Assembly: GCA_017623505.1 (NCBI GenBank)
Contig: JAGAOZ010000005.1
Coordinates: 176,710-240,709 of the forward strand
Source: Alistipes sp.
Lineage (GTDB): Bacteria; Bacteroidota; Bacteroidia; Bacteroidales; Rikenellaceae
Direction: 5' to 3'
DNA: 64,000 bases
A model generated the notes under the pieces. That model was given only the letters and a program-made list of their open reading frames with translations, was not told where the DNA came from and ran no database searches. A program made the translations under genes and the position numbers. Below, in pieces: positions 54,395 through 63,299 of this stretch; the stretch's first letter is position 1; each line of letters begins with the position of its first letter.

Positions 54395-57300
54395 TTACTC
54401 TGTTTTGATATCTATGCCGGATAATTTCTGGGTGCGGTATGCTTTAGGTGTAACTCCATATTTTGCGGAGAAGCAACGGAAGAACGTACCACGATTGACA
54501 AAGCCCGCTTTGTAGATAATCTCGTCGATAGAGAGCTTGGTTGTGGTCAAAAGATGCTCGGCTGTGGCAAGTCGGTATTCTTTGATAATGTTGCTTGGCG
54601 TTTGGTCCAAAGAGCCCTCGATGCGACGGTAGAGGTTGCGAACGCTGACACCCATCTCGCGAGCGATAAATGCTGTCGAGATGTCGTTATTGGTCAGGTT
54701 GTTACTGATGATACTTATCATCTTCTCGATAAACTCAACATCGTCCTTATGCAGCATCTTGCCGTTGGTCAGCTCGAACGAACTGATAGAGGATTTGTAG
54801 TAATCCTTCAGCTGGCTATTGCGGCGCAGCAACTGCTTAACCGAGGCCTTGAGGTAATCGGTGTTAAATGGTAGAGTGATACATATATCGGCTCCGGACT
54901 CCAAACCTTTGATATGACGCTCGATTTGAGGAGGTGTGGAGAGCAAAATAACCGGAATATGAGAGGTGAGCTTGCTCTGTTTCAAATCGCGTATAAAATC
55001 GAGGTTATCGGCATCCTTGCTGATGATGTCGCTGATAATAATGTCGGGGTGCATCTGTCGCATCAGCTCGGCAACACCCTCGTAGGAGTTATATATCTTG
55101 ATGTTAAATTCAGCCTCAAACAGCTCTGCCACCAGCGAAGATATGTCGGCATTGTCGTTGATGATAACCAGAGTCTGCTTTTTGGGGTCAAATGGGTATT
55201 GCTTGACCTCGGTGCGTGTCGGAAGACCATATTCGGGAACATCGCTGATGATATTTTGCTCGGCAGAGGTCTGCTCGCTTGGCTTCAAACGAGGTAGACG
55301 AATTGTGAAGCTTGTTGTTGCATTAGGGATACTATCGACGGCAATCTCTCCGCTGAGTCGCTCGGTGATGCTATGGCAAATAGCGAGTGCCAAATCGCCT
55401 GTAATGGATAAACCTTTGCGGCTCTTCTTTTCGAAGTAGTCCAAAACACGGTAACGGTCGAAAATAGCGTCTATATCCTCCATATCGACACCCTTACTGT
55501 CGTTGGCAACCGAAAGGGTAAGTCGGTCTTTCTCGACGGTTATATTTACGCTAACCTCACCATTGTACGGAGTGTGCTTGAAGGCGTTGCTGAGCAGATT
55601 GTTGAGAATGGTAGATAGTCCATCTCGGTCTGTCGGCCAAATAAGATTTTGAGGAATATTGACGTTGCAACGTATGTTATTTTGGGTGGCAAATGCCGAG
55701 AAAGTCTCTATTATACGATTCGCCAGCTCGGAGATGCCGACAAGCTCGATGTTACACTCTTTACCTGTGATGTTCTCGCCACGGAATTGGTGCAGCATAT
55801 AGACTAAGTTCTGCATCTTGGCAACATTCTGCTGTATGGTACGTGCGTGTTCGTATGGCGCAGAGCCGCTGCTTGAATCATTGATGATGCGCTGACAAGG
55901 GGCGGAAATCATCGTCAGAGGGATGGATAACTCATGGGTTAGGTTGGAGAAGAGGTTAATCTTTGATTCATATTGTTGCTCACGTCGCTGAGTCTCAAGC
56001 CTCTTGAGCTTTTCGGCTCGACGGCGGCGGTAGCGACGGATAATAAGGTAGGCTATCAATGTGATAATGCCAATGAGCAGAAGGATGTAGATTATCTTGG
56101 CTGTGGTCGATTCCCACCAATGAGCCAATACCTCAAACTGAAGGGTATAGACGGGGCTGTACTCTCCGGTCATATTGTTGCAATACTTTACCTCCAAGGT
56201 GTATGTTCCGGGGGTAATATCCTTGAAAGTGACGCTGTTGGCGGTCTTTTGCCAAGTGTCGCTATATCCTATTACTCGGAAGAAATAGGTGTAGTTGCTG
56301 CCGTCGATATAGTCCAACGCTGTGGTGTTGATTGTAAAGGTGCGATGTGAGGGCTGAAGCTCTAAGAGTCCATCCTCAGAGAGCATACTCCGGATAGGAT
56401 GAACTTGATCGTTGATGGTTATATCGTTGAATAGAATATCGGGATTATATCTCTTTTCGATGTTGCCGGATTGACTTATTACCACAAAGCCGTTGATACC
56501 GCCAAAAAGGAGTGTGTTGTGTCTGTCGTCGGCAAAGTATGCTCCGTCGCTGTATTCTATGATTTGCAGGCCATAAGAATAGCCATAATTTACCGCATTG
56601 CCACTTGCGATATTATACTTAGACAGTCCTCGGTTGGTGCTAATCCACAGATTGCCATTGTTATCCTCCAAAATGCCGTGTATGGCACCTTGGATGCCTG
56701 CGATAGGGGTGTTCTCTTGCGAAATGACACCTCCTCCGGACGCAAACCACAATGCGCCATTTTGGCTGCGATATATTGAAAATATGTCGTTATAGATGAG
56801 CTTTTCGCTGTCGGACGCGTGTATTTGGTAGTTGTCGGTCAATATGTCATATTCGATTGCTCCTCCACCTCTGTTGGCAAACCAAATGGTGGAATCATTA
56901 TCGGGATATATCGAGAAAAAGAGGGTCTTGTCTTTGAGTTGATCGCCAAAGTCAATATGCTGGCTATCAGCTATATGTGGGGTTTGGCCCGTGAATGATA
57001 GACTGAGCTTGTAGACGCCGTTACCCGTTGTTATCCAAAGCGTATTGGGGTCACTTTCGTAGATGTCGTGTACGTTATATATATTAGGGTTGCTTGGTAT
57101 GGCGTGAATAGATTTGTCGTCGAACGAGTAGTAGTTCAATCCGGTTGCTTCGTGGCCAATCCAGATTACATTATGGGAGCTGTTTGCAAAGGTATAGACA
57201 GAGTTGTGTTGTAGAGATGAGTTCTCGGTGGTGTAGTGTATGACGTTCTCGGGTGTAAAATCGTGTTGGGAATAGAAGTCGTCTATGCGGATAATACCCT

Positions 57301-58405
57301 CACCTTTGGTGGCTATCCACAGATGGTTGTCAGTATCTACAAAGAGGTCGCGTACCGGCTTTGAAAGTTGGTAAGGAAGGTCTTGGAATGTTATAGAACG
57401 GAAATTTGTGGAGCCTTTGGCATAGGAGAACAGGCCATGTCCGTCGGTAGCTATCCAAACGATGTCTTGGTTGCGGTCTTTGAGCATGAAAAATACACCA
57501 CATTGGATATCCATCGGCTCAATGGTGTAGTGCTCGTTGCGACTTTCAGGCTGATAGTGTAGGCGTACTATGCCATTGGTGTAGAAAGAAATCAGAAAAT
57601 CCTCACCATCGCGAATGATATGTGATATGTTGCCTCTATCGTTGATGCTGTCGTGCAGGTCAATAATATGGGTGAGAGTGCGGTCTGTGCTATTGTATGT
57701 GTAGAATGAGTGTTGTTGGTCGATGATATAGATACCATGCTGGTCGGATGCAACGTGTTTTATGCCGTCAATCTGCAAACCGTGCTCTATCGGAGTGAAG
57801 TGGGGTGCACCAACAGAGTCAAACTCTACCTGAAAACAATAGATGTTTTGATAGGTAAATATCGTCAGGATGTCGTTTGTGTCGAGTATGAGTTGATAGT
57901 AAGCTCCGTAAGGGATGTCGATAGGGACCTCAGACTTTAGAAACTTCTTCTCTTTGCTATTGTAGTAGTGCCAGCTTTGGTCGGCGGTAAGTACTAAAAC
58001 TTTCTCGCGAGAGCTGGCCGTAAATTTCATAAAACCTTGTATCTCGGTATGGTTCTCGGTGGCGCGTGTAGTGGGATTGACGCAACTTAAGCCGTAGTTG
58101 GTGCCTATCCAAAAGTAACCGTCGGAGGTCGAGACGATGCGCTCTATCAAGTTGCCCGAGAGATCGTTGCTTAAGCCCCAATCCGTCGGAAATAGCTGCA
58201 TACGGGTTCCATCCCACATATTCAATCCGTCGCAAGTGCCAACCCAAATGTACCCATTTTGGTCTTGGCCCAACGAGAGGACCGCATTGTTGGATATGCC
58301 TTCGTGGTTGGATATTTGGCGAAGATTGTCCGAATGGGCAAGTGTTGCAGCCAATAAGAACGCAAATATAAGAATGAATTTTGAGGATATTTTCTGTAAA
58401 GTCAT
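54395..58405 (-). CDS. Hybrid two-component sensor/AraC regulator (HTCS) with degenerate kinase
   Basis: About 1336 residues. In order: signal peptide; two seven-bladed sensor propellers of Reg_prop repeats (about 25-690); a Y_Y_Y domain (about 700-760); one membrane helix (about 772-795); histidine kinase core with His in LTHELSIPLT (about 822); ATP-binding domain (about 900-1030); receiver (about 1075-1190) with Asp in PDIIISD; and a C-terminal AraC HTH (about 1215-1325). HTCS proteins sense oligosaccharides in the periplasm and switch on glycan genes. The N box NNLLSNAFKHT is present, but the glycine boxes are altered (NDSKGV and ITGDLALAI) and the receiver acid pair reads NDN. The start is ATG 58405. 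The divergent GH125 gene is the nearest target candidate. Confidence 0.92.
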   Translation of the reverse strand: MTLQKISSKFILIFAFLLAATLAHSDNLRQISNHEGISNNAVLSLGQDQNGYIWVGTCDGLNMWDGTRMQLFPTDWGLSNDLSGNLIERIVSTSDGYFWIGTNYGLSCVNPTTRATENHTEIQGFMKFTASSREKVLVLTADQSWHYYNSKEKKFLKSEVPIDIPYGAYYQLILDTNDILTIFTYQNIYCFQVEFDSVGAPHFTPIEHGLQIDGIKHVASDQHGIYIIDQQHSFYTYNSTDRTLTHIIDLHDSINDRGNISHIIRDGEDFLISFYTNGIVRLHYQPESRNEHYTIEPMDIQCGVFFMLKDRNQDIVWIATDGHGLFSYAKGSTNFRSITFQDLPYQLSKPVRDLFVDTDNHLWIATKGEGIIRIDDFYSQHDFTPENVIHYTTENSSLQHNSVYTFANSSHNVIWIGHEATGLNYYSFDDKSIHAIPSNPNIYNVHDIYESDPNTLWITTGNGVYKLSLSFTGQTPHIADSQHIDFGDQLKDKTLFFSIYPDNDSTIWFANRGGGAIEYDILTDNYQIHASDSEKLIYNDIFSIYRSQNGALWFASGGGVISQENTPIAGIQGAIHGILEDNNGNLWISTNRGLSKYNIASGNAVNYGYSYGLQIIEYSDGAYFADDRHNTLLFGGINGFVVISQSGNIEKRYNPDILFNDITINDQVHPIRSMLSEDGLLELQPSHRTFTINTTALDYIDGSNYTYFFRVIGYSDTWQKTANSVTFKDITPGTYTLEVKYCNNMTGEYSPVYTLQFEVLAHWWESTTAKIIYILLLIGIITLIAYLIIRRYRRRRAEKLKRLETQRREQQYESKINLFSNLTHELSIPLTMISAPCQRIINDSSSGSAPYEHARTIQQNVAKMQNLVYMLHQFRGENITGKECNIELVGISELANRIIETFSAFATQNNIRCNVNIPQNLIWPTDRDGLSTILNNLLSNAFKHTPYNGEVSVNITVEKDRLTLSVANDSKGVDMEDIDAIFDRYRVLDYFEKKSRKGLSITGDLALAICHSITERLSGEIAVDSIPNATTSFTIRLPRLKPSEQTSAEQNIISDVPEYGLPTRTEVKQYPFDPKKQTLVIINDNADISSLVAELFEAEFNIKIYNSYEGVAELMRQMHPDIIISDIISKDADNLDFIRDLKQSKLTSHIPVILLSTPPQIERHIKGLESGADICITLPFNTDYLKASVKQLLRRNSQLKDYYKSSISSFELTNGKMLHKDDVEFIEKMISIISNNLTNNDISTAFIAREMGVSVRNLYRRIEGSLDQTPSNIIKEYRLATAEHLLTTTKLSIDEIIYKAGFVNRGTFFRCFSAKYGVTPKAYRTQKLSGIDIKTE

Positions 58406-58684
58406 AGTTTTAGGGTTTGTAGTTGTATAATGCAATATTACGAAAAATATTCATAAAATCATACTTTTTTGTTGTTTAATTTTGTGCCAATGGGTGGAAT
58501 GTAGCCGAAATATGTTGCGGTGTATAACTTTTAATATATTAGAGTGATTGTATATAATGGTCTAATGAATTGAAATAATAGGCGTAAATACGTACTTTTT
58601 ATTCATATATGCGGACAAATACAAGTGTTATTATTTGTACTTTTGCTTACCTAATTATGGGCAAACGTTAAAACTATTTATAAG
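58406..58684. promoter_or_regulatory. Divergent intergenic region between the HTCS and GH125 genes
   Basis: 279 bp, A+T-rich, with no ORF. On the + strand it contains TAATTTTG (58477-58484) and TACTTTTG (58638-58645), both -7-like, neither with a good -33. The latter is the likely start for the GH125 gene, about 40 bp downstream. The lack of a -33 fits a gene that needs an activator such as an AraC-type regulator; that is inference. Confidence 0.45.
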
Positions 58685-60202
58685 ATGAAAAAATTACTAT
58701 TTACTACCGTTGCTGTGGCGGCTCTCGTCACAATGAATATGGGTTGTTGCGAGCAGGCACAGAAGCAGGGTGCCGAGCAACAGGATAAGGTTGTCAGCAT
58801 GACAAAGGTTGATACGGAGGCTATGGGACAGCCTTGGTCGGATTACTCAAAGGACCGTCGTCCTGCTGAGGATGTGCGTAACTTCACGTCGGAGGCCGTG
58901 GAGAAGAAAATTGCCGAGGTGTCGGCATTGCTTACCAATGATAAGTTGCGTTGGATGTTCATAAACTGTTTCCCTAATACGTTGGACACAACGGTATATT
59001 ATCGTAGCGATGTAGATGGCCAGGAGGATACTTTTGTCTATACGGGTGATATTCCTGCGATGTGGTTGCGTGACTCTGGTGCGCAGGTATGGCCTTATGT
59101 TCAGTTGGCAAACGAGGATGAGCACCTGCGTAAGATGATTGCGGGTGTGATTCGTCGTCAGTTCAAGTGTATCAATATCGACCGCTATGCAAACGCTTAT
59201 TTGGACCCTCAGGACCCAGACCCAGCGCACGACTGGATGTCGGATATGACCGATATGAAGCCTGAGTTGCATGAGCGTAAGTGGGAGATTGACTCACACT
59301 GTTATCCTATCCGTTTGGCATACAACTACTGGAAGACTACGGGCGACAGCTCAGTATTTGACGAGCATTGGTTGGCTGCAATCGAGAATATCTTGACAAC
59401 ATTTGTTGAGCAGCAGCGTAAGGAGGGTGTGGGCTCTTATCTGTTCCAGCGTCGTACGGAGCGCCAGTTGGATACCGTATGTAACGGCGGTAAGGGTAAT
59501 CCTGTAAATCCTGTGGGCTTGATTGCTTCGGTGTTCCGTCCTTCGGATGATGCTACAACATTCCTCTTCCTCGTTCCATCTAACTTCTTTGCTGTAAGCT
59601 CTTTGCGTAAGGCGGCAGAGATTTTGACCGAGGTGAACAACAATGCTGAGTTGGCAAAGCGTTGTACAGACTTGGCTGCGGAGGTTGAGGCTGCGCTTAA
59701 GAAGTATGCTGTTGTAAACCACCCTGTCTATGGTAAGATTTATGCCTTTGAGGTTGATGGTTTCGGTAACTGCTTTATGATGGATGATGCCAACGTGCCA
59801 AGCCTTTTGGCTATGCCTTATTTGGGCGATGTGGATGTTAAGGACCCTATCTATCAGAATACACGTCGTTTTGTATGGAGCGAGTCAAATCCTTACTTCT
59901 TCAAGGGTGAGGCAGGTGAAGGTATCGGTGGCCCACATATCGGCTACGATATGGTATGGCCTATGAGTATTATGATGAAGGCGTTTACCTCTACCGATGA
60001 CGCTGAGATTAAGCGTTGTGTGGAGATGTTGATGACTACCGATGCAGGTACAGGTTTTATGCATGAGTCATTCAATAAGAACGATGCTTCGGACTTCACC
60101 CGTCCTTGGTTCGCATGGCAGAATACTCTCTTTGGTGAGTTGATTATTAAGCTTGTGAATGACGGAAAGGTTGAGTTGTTGAATTCTATTACCGTTAAAT
60201 AG
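58685..60202 (+). CDS. Glycoside hydrolase family 125 exo-alpha-1,6-mannosidase
   Basis: 505 residues with a lipoprotein-type signal (MNMGC, Cys21). The GH125 (formerly DUF1237) barrel is shown by YTGDIPAMWLRDSGAQVWPY, DPAHDWMSDMTDMKPELHER, GLIASVFRPSDDATTFLFLV and MHESFNKNDASDFTRPWFAW. It trims alpha-1,6-linked mannose from the non-reducing end of mannans and N-glycan cores, by an inverting mechanism as known for the family. It is divergent from the HTCS gene. A large repeat-type hairpin that starts 7 bp after the stop can end transcription. Confidence 0.93.
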   Translation: MKKLLFTTVAVAALVTMNMGCCEQAQKQGAEQQDKVVSMTKVDTEAMGQPWSDYSKDRRPAEDVRNFTSEAVEKKIAEVSALLTNDKLRWMFINCFPNTLDTTVYYRSDVDGQEDTFVYTGDIPAMWLRDSGAQVWPYVQLANEDEHLRKMIAGVIRRQFKCINIDRYANAYLDPQDPDPAHDWMSDMTDMKPELHERKWEIDSHCYPIRLAYNYWKTTGDSSVFDEHWLAAIENILTTFVEQQRKEGVGSYLFQRRTERQLDTVCNGGKGNPVNPVGLIASVFRPSDDATTFLFLVPSNFFAVSSLRKAAEILTEVNNNAELAKRCTDLAAEVEAALKKYAVVNHPVYGKIYAFEVDGFGNCFMMDDANVPSLLAMPYLGDVDVKDPIYQNTRRFVWSESNPYFFKGEAGEGIGGPHIGYDMVWPMSIMMKAFTSTDDAEIKRCVEMLMTTDAGTGFMHESFNKNDASDFTRPWFAWQNTLFGELIIKLVNDGKVELLNSITVK

Positions 60203-60208
60203 TTTAAG

Positions 60209-60338
60209 AAGTGGCTATAAAGGCGAACTACTGCGTTACGCTTGCACTCGAAATCCTCATTTACGCCGAGTAAACTGCGGTTTCTCGTGCTTCGCAAGCC
60301 TTGCATTTCATCCTTTATAGCCACTTCTGTTTTTTTTT
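60209..60338 (+). repeat. TAAAGGCG repeat unit 1, large hairpin and terminator
   Basis: AAGTGGCTATAAAGG (60209-60223) is the exact reverse complement of CCTTTATAGCCACTT (60312-60326). The roughly 88-nt inside also folds partly (TTTAC/GTAAA near 60260-60275). A T-run (60331-60338) follows, so the unit can end transcription of the GH125 gene. Confidence 0.88.
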
Positions 60339-60342
60339 GAGG

Positions 60343-60462
60343 TAAAGGCGAACTGCTGCGTTACGCTTGCACTCGAAATCCTCATTTACGCCGAGTAAAC
60401 TGCGGTTTCTCGTGCTTCGCAAGCCTTGCATTTCATCCTTTATAGCCTCTTCTGTTTCTTTG
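60343..60462 (+). repeat. TAAAGGCG repeat unit 2
   Basis: Nearly identical to unit 1 over about 110 bp, offset by 125 bp. The left inverted end has lost its first bases, and the right end reads TATAGCCTCTTCTG, so the terminal pairing is weaker. Confidence 0.9.
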
Positions 60463-60465
60463 AGG

Positions 60466-60483
60466 TAAAGGCGAACTGCTGCG
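60466..60483 (+). repeat. TAAAGGCG repeat, truncated head
   Basis: TAAAGGCGAACTGCTGCG, the first 18 bp of a third unit, 123 bp after unit 2, then sequence change. Its missing tail seems to be at 60938. Confidence 0.85.
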
Positions 60484-60490
60484 ATTTAAG

Positions 60491-60522
60491 GGGTATTGCC
60501 AAAGGTGCAATATCCCTTTCTT
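60491..60522 (+). terminator. Hairpin terminator at the break of the third repeat unit
   Basis: GGGTATTGC (60491-60499) pairs with GCAATATCCC (60507-60516), then TTTCTT. Confidence 0.7.
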
Positions 60523-60619
60523 GTATGTATTTAGAAAATAATTACTATCTTTGTGTAGACTAAAAAATAAATGCCTATGAACATTAACATATATTCGTAC
60601 GCACATTCTGTTCGTGTAA

Positions 60620-60907
60620 ATGAATACAAATTATTTAACTGATATTTTAAACAATTATTTACAGCATAAATTTAATATCATGATTGTCTATATTATATTA
60701 GGATTAGTTGTTTTAGGGTGCTTGATATTTTTTTACAAATTCTTTAGTTTATGTGCGGATATAAAGATTATCCGAAGGCATCTTCTTGGAGAGGAGTCAA
60801 ATAGGAATTTATCAGTTTGTGTAGTCGTTGCAATGGCATTTTTTATGTCGTTTGTAATTTTATTATTAGTTATGATTCTTCCGAAACTTTCACTTTCATT
60901 TATTTAG
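60620..60907 (+). CDS. Small hypothetical membrane protein
   Basis: 95 residues from ATG 60620, or 75 from ATG 60680. There are two hydrophobic helices (IVYIILGLVVLGCLIFFYKF and VVVAMAFFMSFVILLLVMIL) with a short basic loop between them (KIIRRHLLGEESNRN). I do not recognise the family. It is clearly richer in A+T than its neighbours. A -7 box TATCTTTG (60546-60553) lies upstream, and an ORF of 23 codons (60571-60642) overlaps its start. It lies between the head (60466) and the tail (60938) of a broken repeat unit, which suggests it was inserted there. A two-helix membrane protein of this size could be a toxin, a transporter accessory or a phage remnant; nothing favours one. Confidence 0.55.
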   Translation: MNTNYLTDILNNYLQHKFNIMIVYIILGLVVLGCLIFFYKFFSLCADIKIIRRHLLGEESNRNLSVCVVVAMAFFMSFVILLLVMILPKLSLSFI

Positions 60908-60937
60908 TAAGATAGATTTTTCCCAGTAATAAATAAT

Positions 60938-60983
60938 TATAGCCACTTCTGTTTTTTTAGGGTAAAGGCGACTGCTGCGTTAC
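60938..60983 (+). repeat. TAAAGGCG repeat, tail and new head
   Basis: TTATAGCCACTTCTGTTTTT is the tail of a unit, and TAAAGGCGACTGCTGCGTTA begins another head that breaks off within about 20 bp. The 450 bp between 60484 and 60937 thus interrupt a repeat unit. Confidence 0.85.
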
Positions 60984-61000
60984 ACAATCATATATATTAA

Positions 61001-61038
61001 AAAACCGAGGTTTCAATTGCGAAACCTCGGTTTTCTTG
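61001..61038. terminator. Strong bidirectional terminator
   Basis: A perfect 14-bp stem (61001-61014 with 61021-61034, loop AATTGC), with A-run before and T-run after. It ends the GH2 transcript on the - strand and anything from the left on the + strand. Confidence 0.92.
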
Positions 61039-61058
61039 TTTGTTGTTAACAAGAAATT

Positions 61059-62867
61059 TTACTTCTCGTCTAATGAGTGGCAAATCTCCTGGTTAATCTT
61101 GCGGATGCGGTCAGCCTCGACTTTGATGACCTTGCGGTCGTAGGTCATAAGGCCGTTTACCTCAACCTCGACGTCGGTTGTCTGGGTATATACCGCAGCG
61201 GTAAATGCCGCCTGGATAAGCACCTTCAGTTTCTCAGCGTATGCCTCATATTGGTCGGTTACCTGCTTTGGAGAGTTGAATGTGATGTAGCCCCAGTTGC
61301 GGTCAGGCTCCCACAAATGCTCCTTAACAACGTAGCCAATACCTCCATACTCGCCCAAAACCGTTGCGCGACGAGAATCAACCAAAGTAAGCTTTGGATG
61401 TGGGTAGTGGTGCGTGTCGAGGATGTCGCCTACCTGGTAGTGGTTACCACCGCTGGCAGGGTTTACAAGACGTGATGGGTCGTAAGCCTTTGTCCACTCG
61501 ACAATCTCAGCAGTCTTAAACTGTCCCCAAGCCTCGTTGAATGGTACCCAAACACCGATAGATGGGTGAGAGTAGAGCAGGTCGATAATCTCCTTCCACT
61601 CGCGACGGAAGTTATCCTCAGACTCCTGCGAGCGTACCAACTCAGCACCGTCGAAGTAGTTGTGCATCTGCCACTGTGGAGTGTTGTCGCCACTTGGCAT
61701 ATCCTGCCATACAATCATACCCAAGCGGTCGCAATGGTAGTACCAGCGTGATGGCTCAACCTTGACGTGCTTACGAATCATATTGTAGCCAAACTCCTTG
61801 GTCTTCTCGATGTCATAGAGCAATGCCTCGTCGCTTGGTGCTGTATATAAACCATCAGGCCACCAGCCCTGGTCCAGAGGTCCAAAGTGGAATATAGGCT
61901 TATTGTTGAGCATCATACGCATAATGCCATCCTTATCTGCGCCGATAGAGAACTTACGCATCGCTGTATAGCTCTCTACGCTATCTACAACCTTTCCGCC
62001 ACGCAGGAGCTCTACCTTCATATCGTAGAGGTGTGGGTTCTCCGGTGTCCACAACTCAGGGTTAGATACGTAGATTTCGGCTGCTGAGCAAGGTGAGCTC
62101 TTGCCCTCAGCGACAACCTTGCCGTTGTCAAGAATGGTGACAGCAATCAAATCACCGCTCTTTGCACCGGCAACCTCTGCTTTAACACTGAAGCAGCTAT
62201 TGTCAAGCTTAGGGGTGGTCTTTACCGCTGCGATGTGGCTCTCAGCAACAGGCTCCAACCAAACGGTCTGCCAAATGCCGGTAACAGGCGTGTACCAAAT
62301 GCCGTGTGGGTTGTTGTGCTGCTTGCCGCGTGGCTGGTAGCCATCTGTTGTTGGGTCCCAAACGCGTACTAAGAGCTCATTCTCTCCCTTCTTGAGGGCA
62401 GATGTGATGTCAAACGAAAATGCTGCATAGCCGCCAGTGTGCGAGCCTACGCTGACGCCGTTTACCCAGACGTCTGCCTTCCAATCAACTGCGCCAAAGT
62501 GGAGCAGAACATTCTGCTTTGACCAAGCTGCAGGAACGGTAAAGGTGCGGCTATACCATAACTCGTTGTCCTTGCCGACACGTTTGCCAACGCCTGAAAG
62601 GCTCGACTCTACTGCGAAAGGTACCAAAATCTCGCCATCCCACACCTCGGGCTTATTGCCACATGGGGCAATGGCGTAATTCCACATGCCGTTGAGGTTC
62701 TGCCAAGCGGAGCGTACCATCTGTGGGCGTGGATACTCTGCAAGTACATTGTCGGGGTTAATCTCTTCGGCCCACTTGGTCATTATACGACCCTCGACGG
62801 GCTTCCATTGCGCTGATGCGGTATATGCTACCAATAGTGCGCAGCATATCAATAAAACTCTTTTCAT
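61059..62867 (-). CDS. Glycoside hydrolase family 2 enzyme (beta-galactosidase/beta-glucuronidase-like)
   Basis: About 602 residues with a signal peptide ending in ASAQ. In order: jelly-roll sugar-binding domain (about 45-200, RMVRSAWQNLNGMWNYAI; LHFGAVDWKADVWVNG), Ig-like domain (about 205-305), and TIM barrel (about 310-600) with GYNMIRKHVKVEPSRWYYHC, GMIVWQDMPSG, the acid-base region WVPFNEAWGQF and the nucleophile region VLGEYGGIGY. The family cuts beta-linked galactose, glucuronate, mannose or arabinose; the sugar cannot be chosen here. The start is ATG 62867; the 44 codons upstream are A+T-rich and lack a signal. A 14-bp palindrome lies 5 bp upstream of the start. Confidence 0.9.
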   Translation of the reverse strand: MKRVLLICCALLVAYTASAQWKPVEGRIMTKWAEEINPDNVLAEYPRPQMVRSAWQNLNGMWNYAIAPCGNKPEVWDGEILVPFAVESSLSGVGKRVGKDNELWYSRTFTVPAAWSKQNVLLHFGAVDWKADVWVNGVSVGSHTGGYAAFSFDITSALKKGENELLVRVWDPTTDGYQPRGKQHNNPHGIWYTPVTGIWQTVWLEPVAESHIAAVKTTPKLDNSCFSVKAEVAGAKSGDLIAVTILDNGKVVAEGKSSPCSAAEIYVSNPELWTPENPHLYDMKVELLRGGKVVDSVESYTAMRKFSIGADKDGIMRMMLNNKPIFHFGPLDQGWWPDGLYTAPSDEALLYDIEKTKEFGYNMIRKHVKVEPSRWYYHCDRLGMIVWQDMPSGDNTPQWQMHNYFDGAELVRSQESEDNFRREWKEIIDLLYSHPSIGVWVPFNEAWGQFKTAEIVEWTKAYDPSRLVNPASGGNHYQVGDILDTHHYPHPKLTLVDSRRATVLGEYGGIGYVVKEHLWEPDRNWGYITFNSPKQVTDQYEAYAEKLKVLIQAAFTAAVYTQTTDVEVEVNGLMTYDRKVIKVEADRIRKINQEICHSLDEK

Positions 62868-62871
62868 TGTA

Positions 62872-62885
62872 TTTAAACGTTTAAA
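62872..62885. promoter_or_regulatory. Palindromic possible operator before the GH2 gene
   Basis: TTTAAACGTTTAAA, a perfect 14-bp palindrome just upstream of the GH2 start and downstream of a - strand -7-like box TATTTTTG (62911-62904). It could bind a dimeric regulator; it could also be chance in A+T-rich DNA. Confidence 0.45.
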
Positions 62886-63135
62886 GTATAAAATCTCGTT
62901 GAGCAAAAATATAAAAAAAGATTTTAAATAATGGGCTGTTGTATAGCTAAATTTTAGGTAAATCGCACTTGGGCCTCTATTCTTCTTGATTTCGTACATT
63001 TTTGTCGTAAAGTTATATGTTGTGCGGTGGGTTATAGTGGTGCAGACGTTATGTAATAATTTTAATAATACGAATTTTGCGCTTCATAGTGACTTATATT
63101 ACACGAAATCGTACTCTTTAGATATATATGTATTG

Positions 63136-63143
63136 TATCTTTG
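63136..63143 (+). promoter_or_regulatory. Putative -7 box for the SusC-type gene
   Basis: TATCTTTG, about 157 bp before the ATG at 63300, with no convincing -33. The rest of the 432-bp gap 62868-63299 is A+T-rich. A long leader is common for SusC genes. Confidence 0.5.
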
Positions 63144-63299
63144 CTAAGTAAAAATGTAATTAACCAATAAAATAATCGTAAAAATTTTTAAAAACAGAAG
63201 AAGTAAAGAGCAAGTAAACAAAAATTCAAACCAGTGAACGGGCTGCGGCCCACAATTTCTAACCATTAACGAGTTATTTGAAGAATTAAACTCAAATTT

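Noticed and set aside
60571..60642. ORF of 23 codons upstream of the small membrane-protein gene
   Set aside because: It overlaps the start of the larger ORF and follows a -7-like box, so a leader peptide is possible, but nothing in its sequence supports it.
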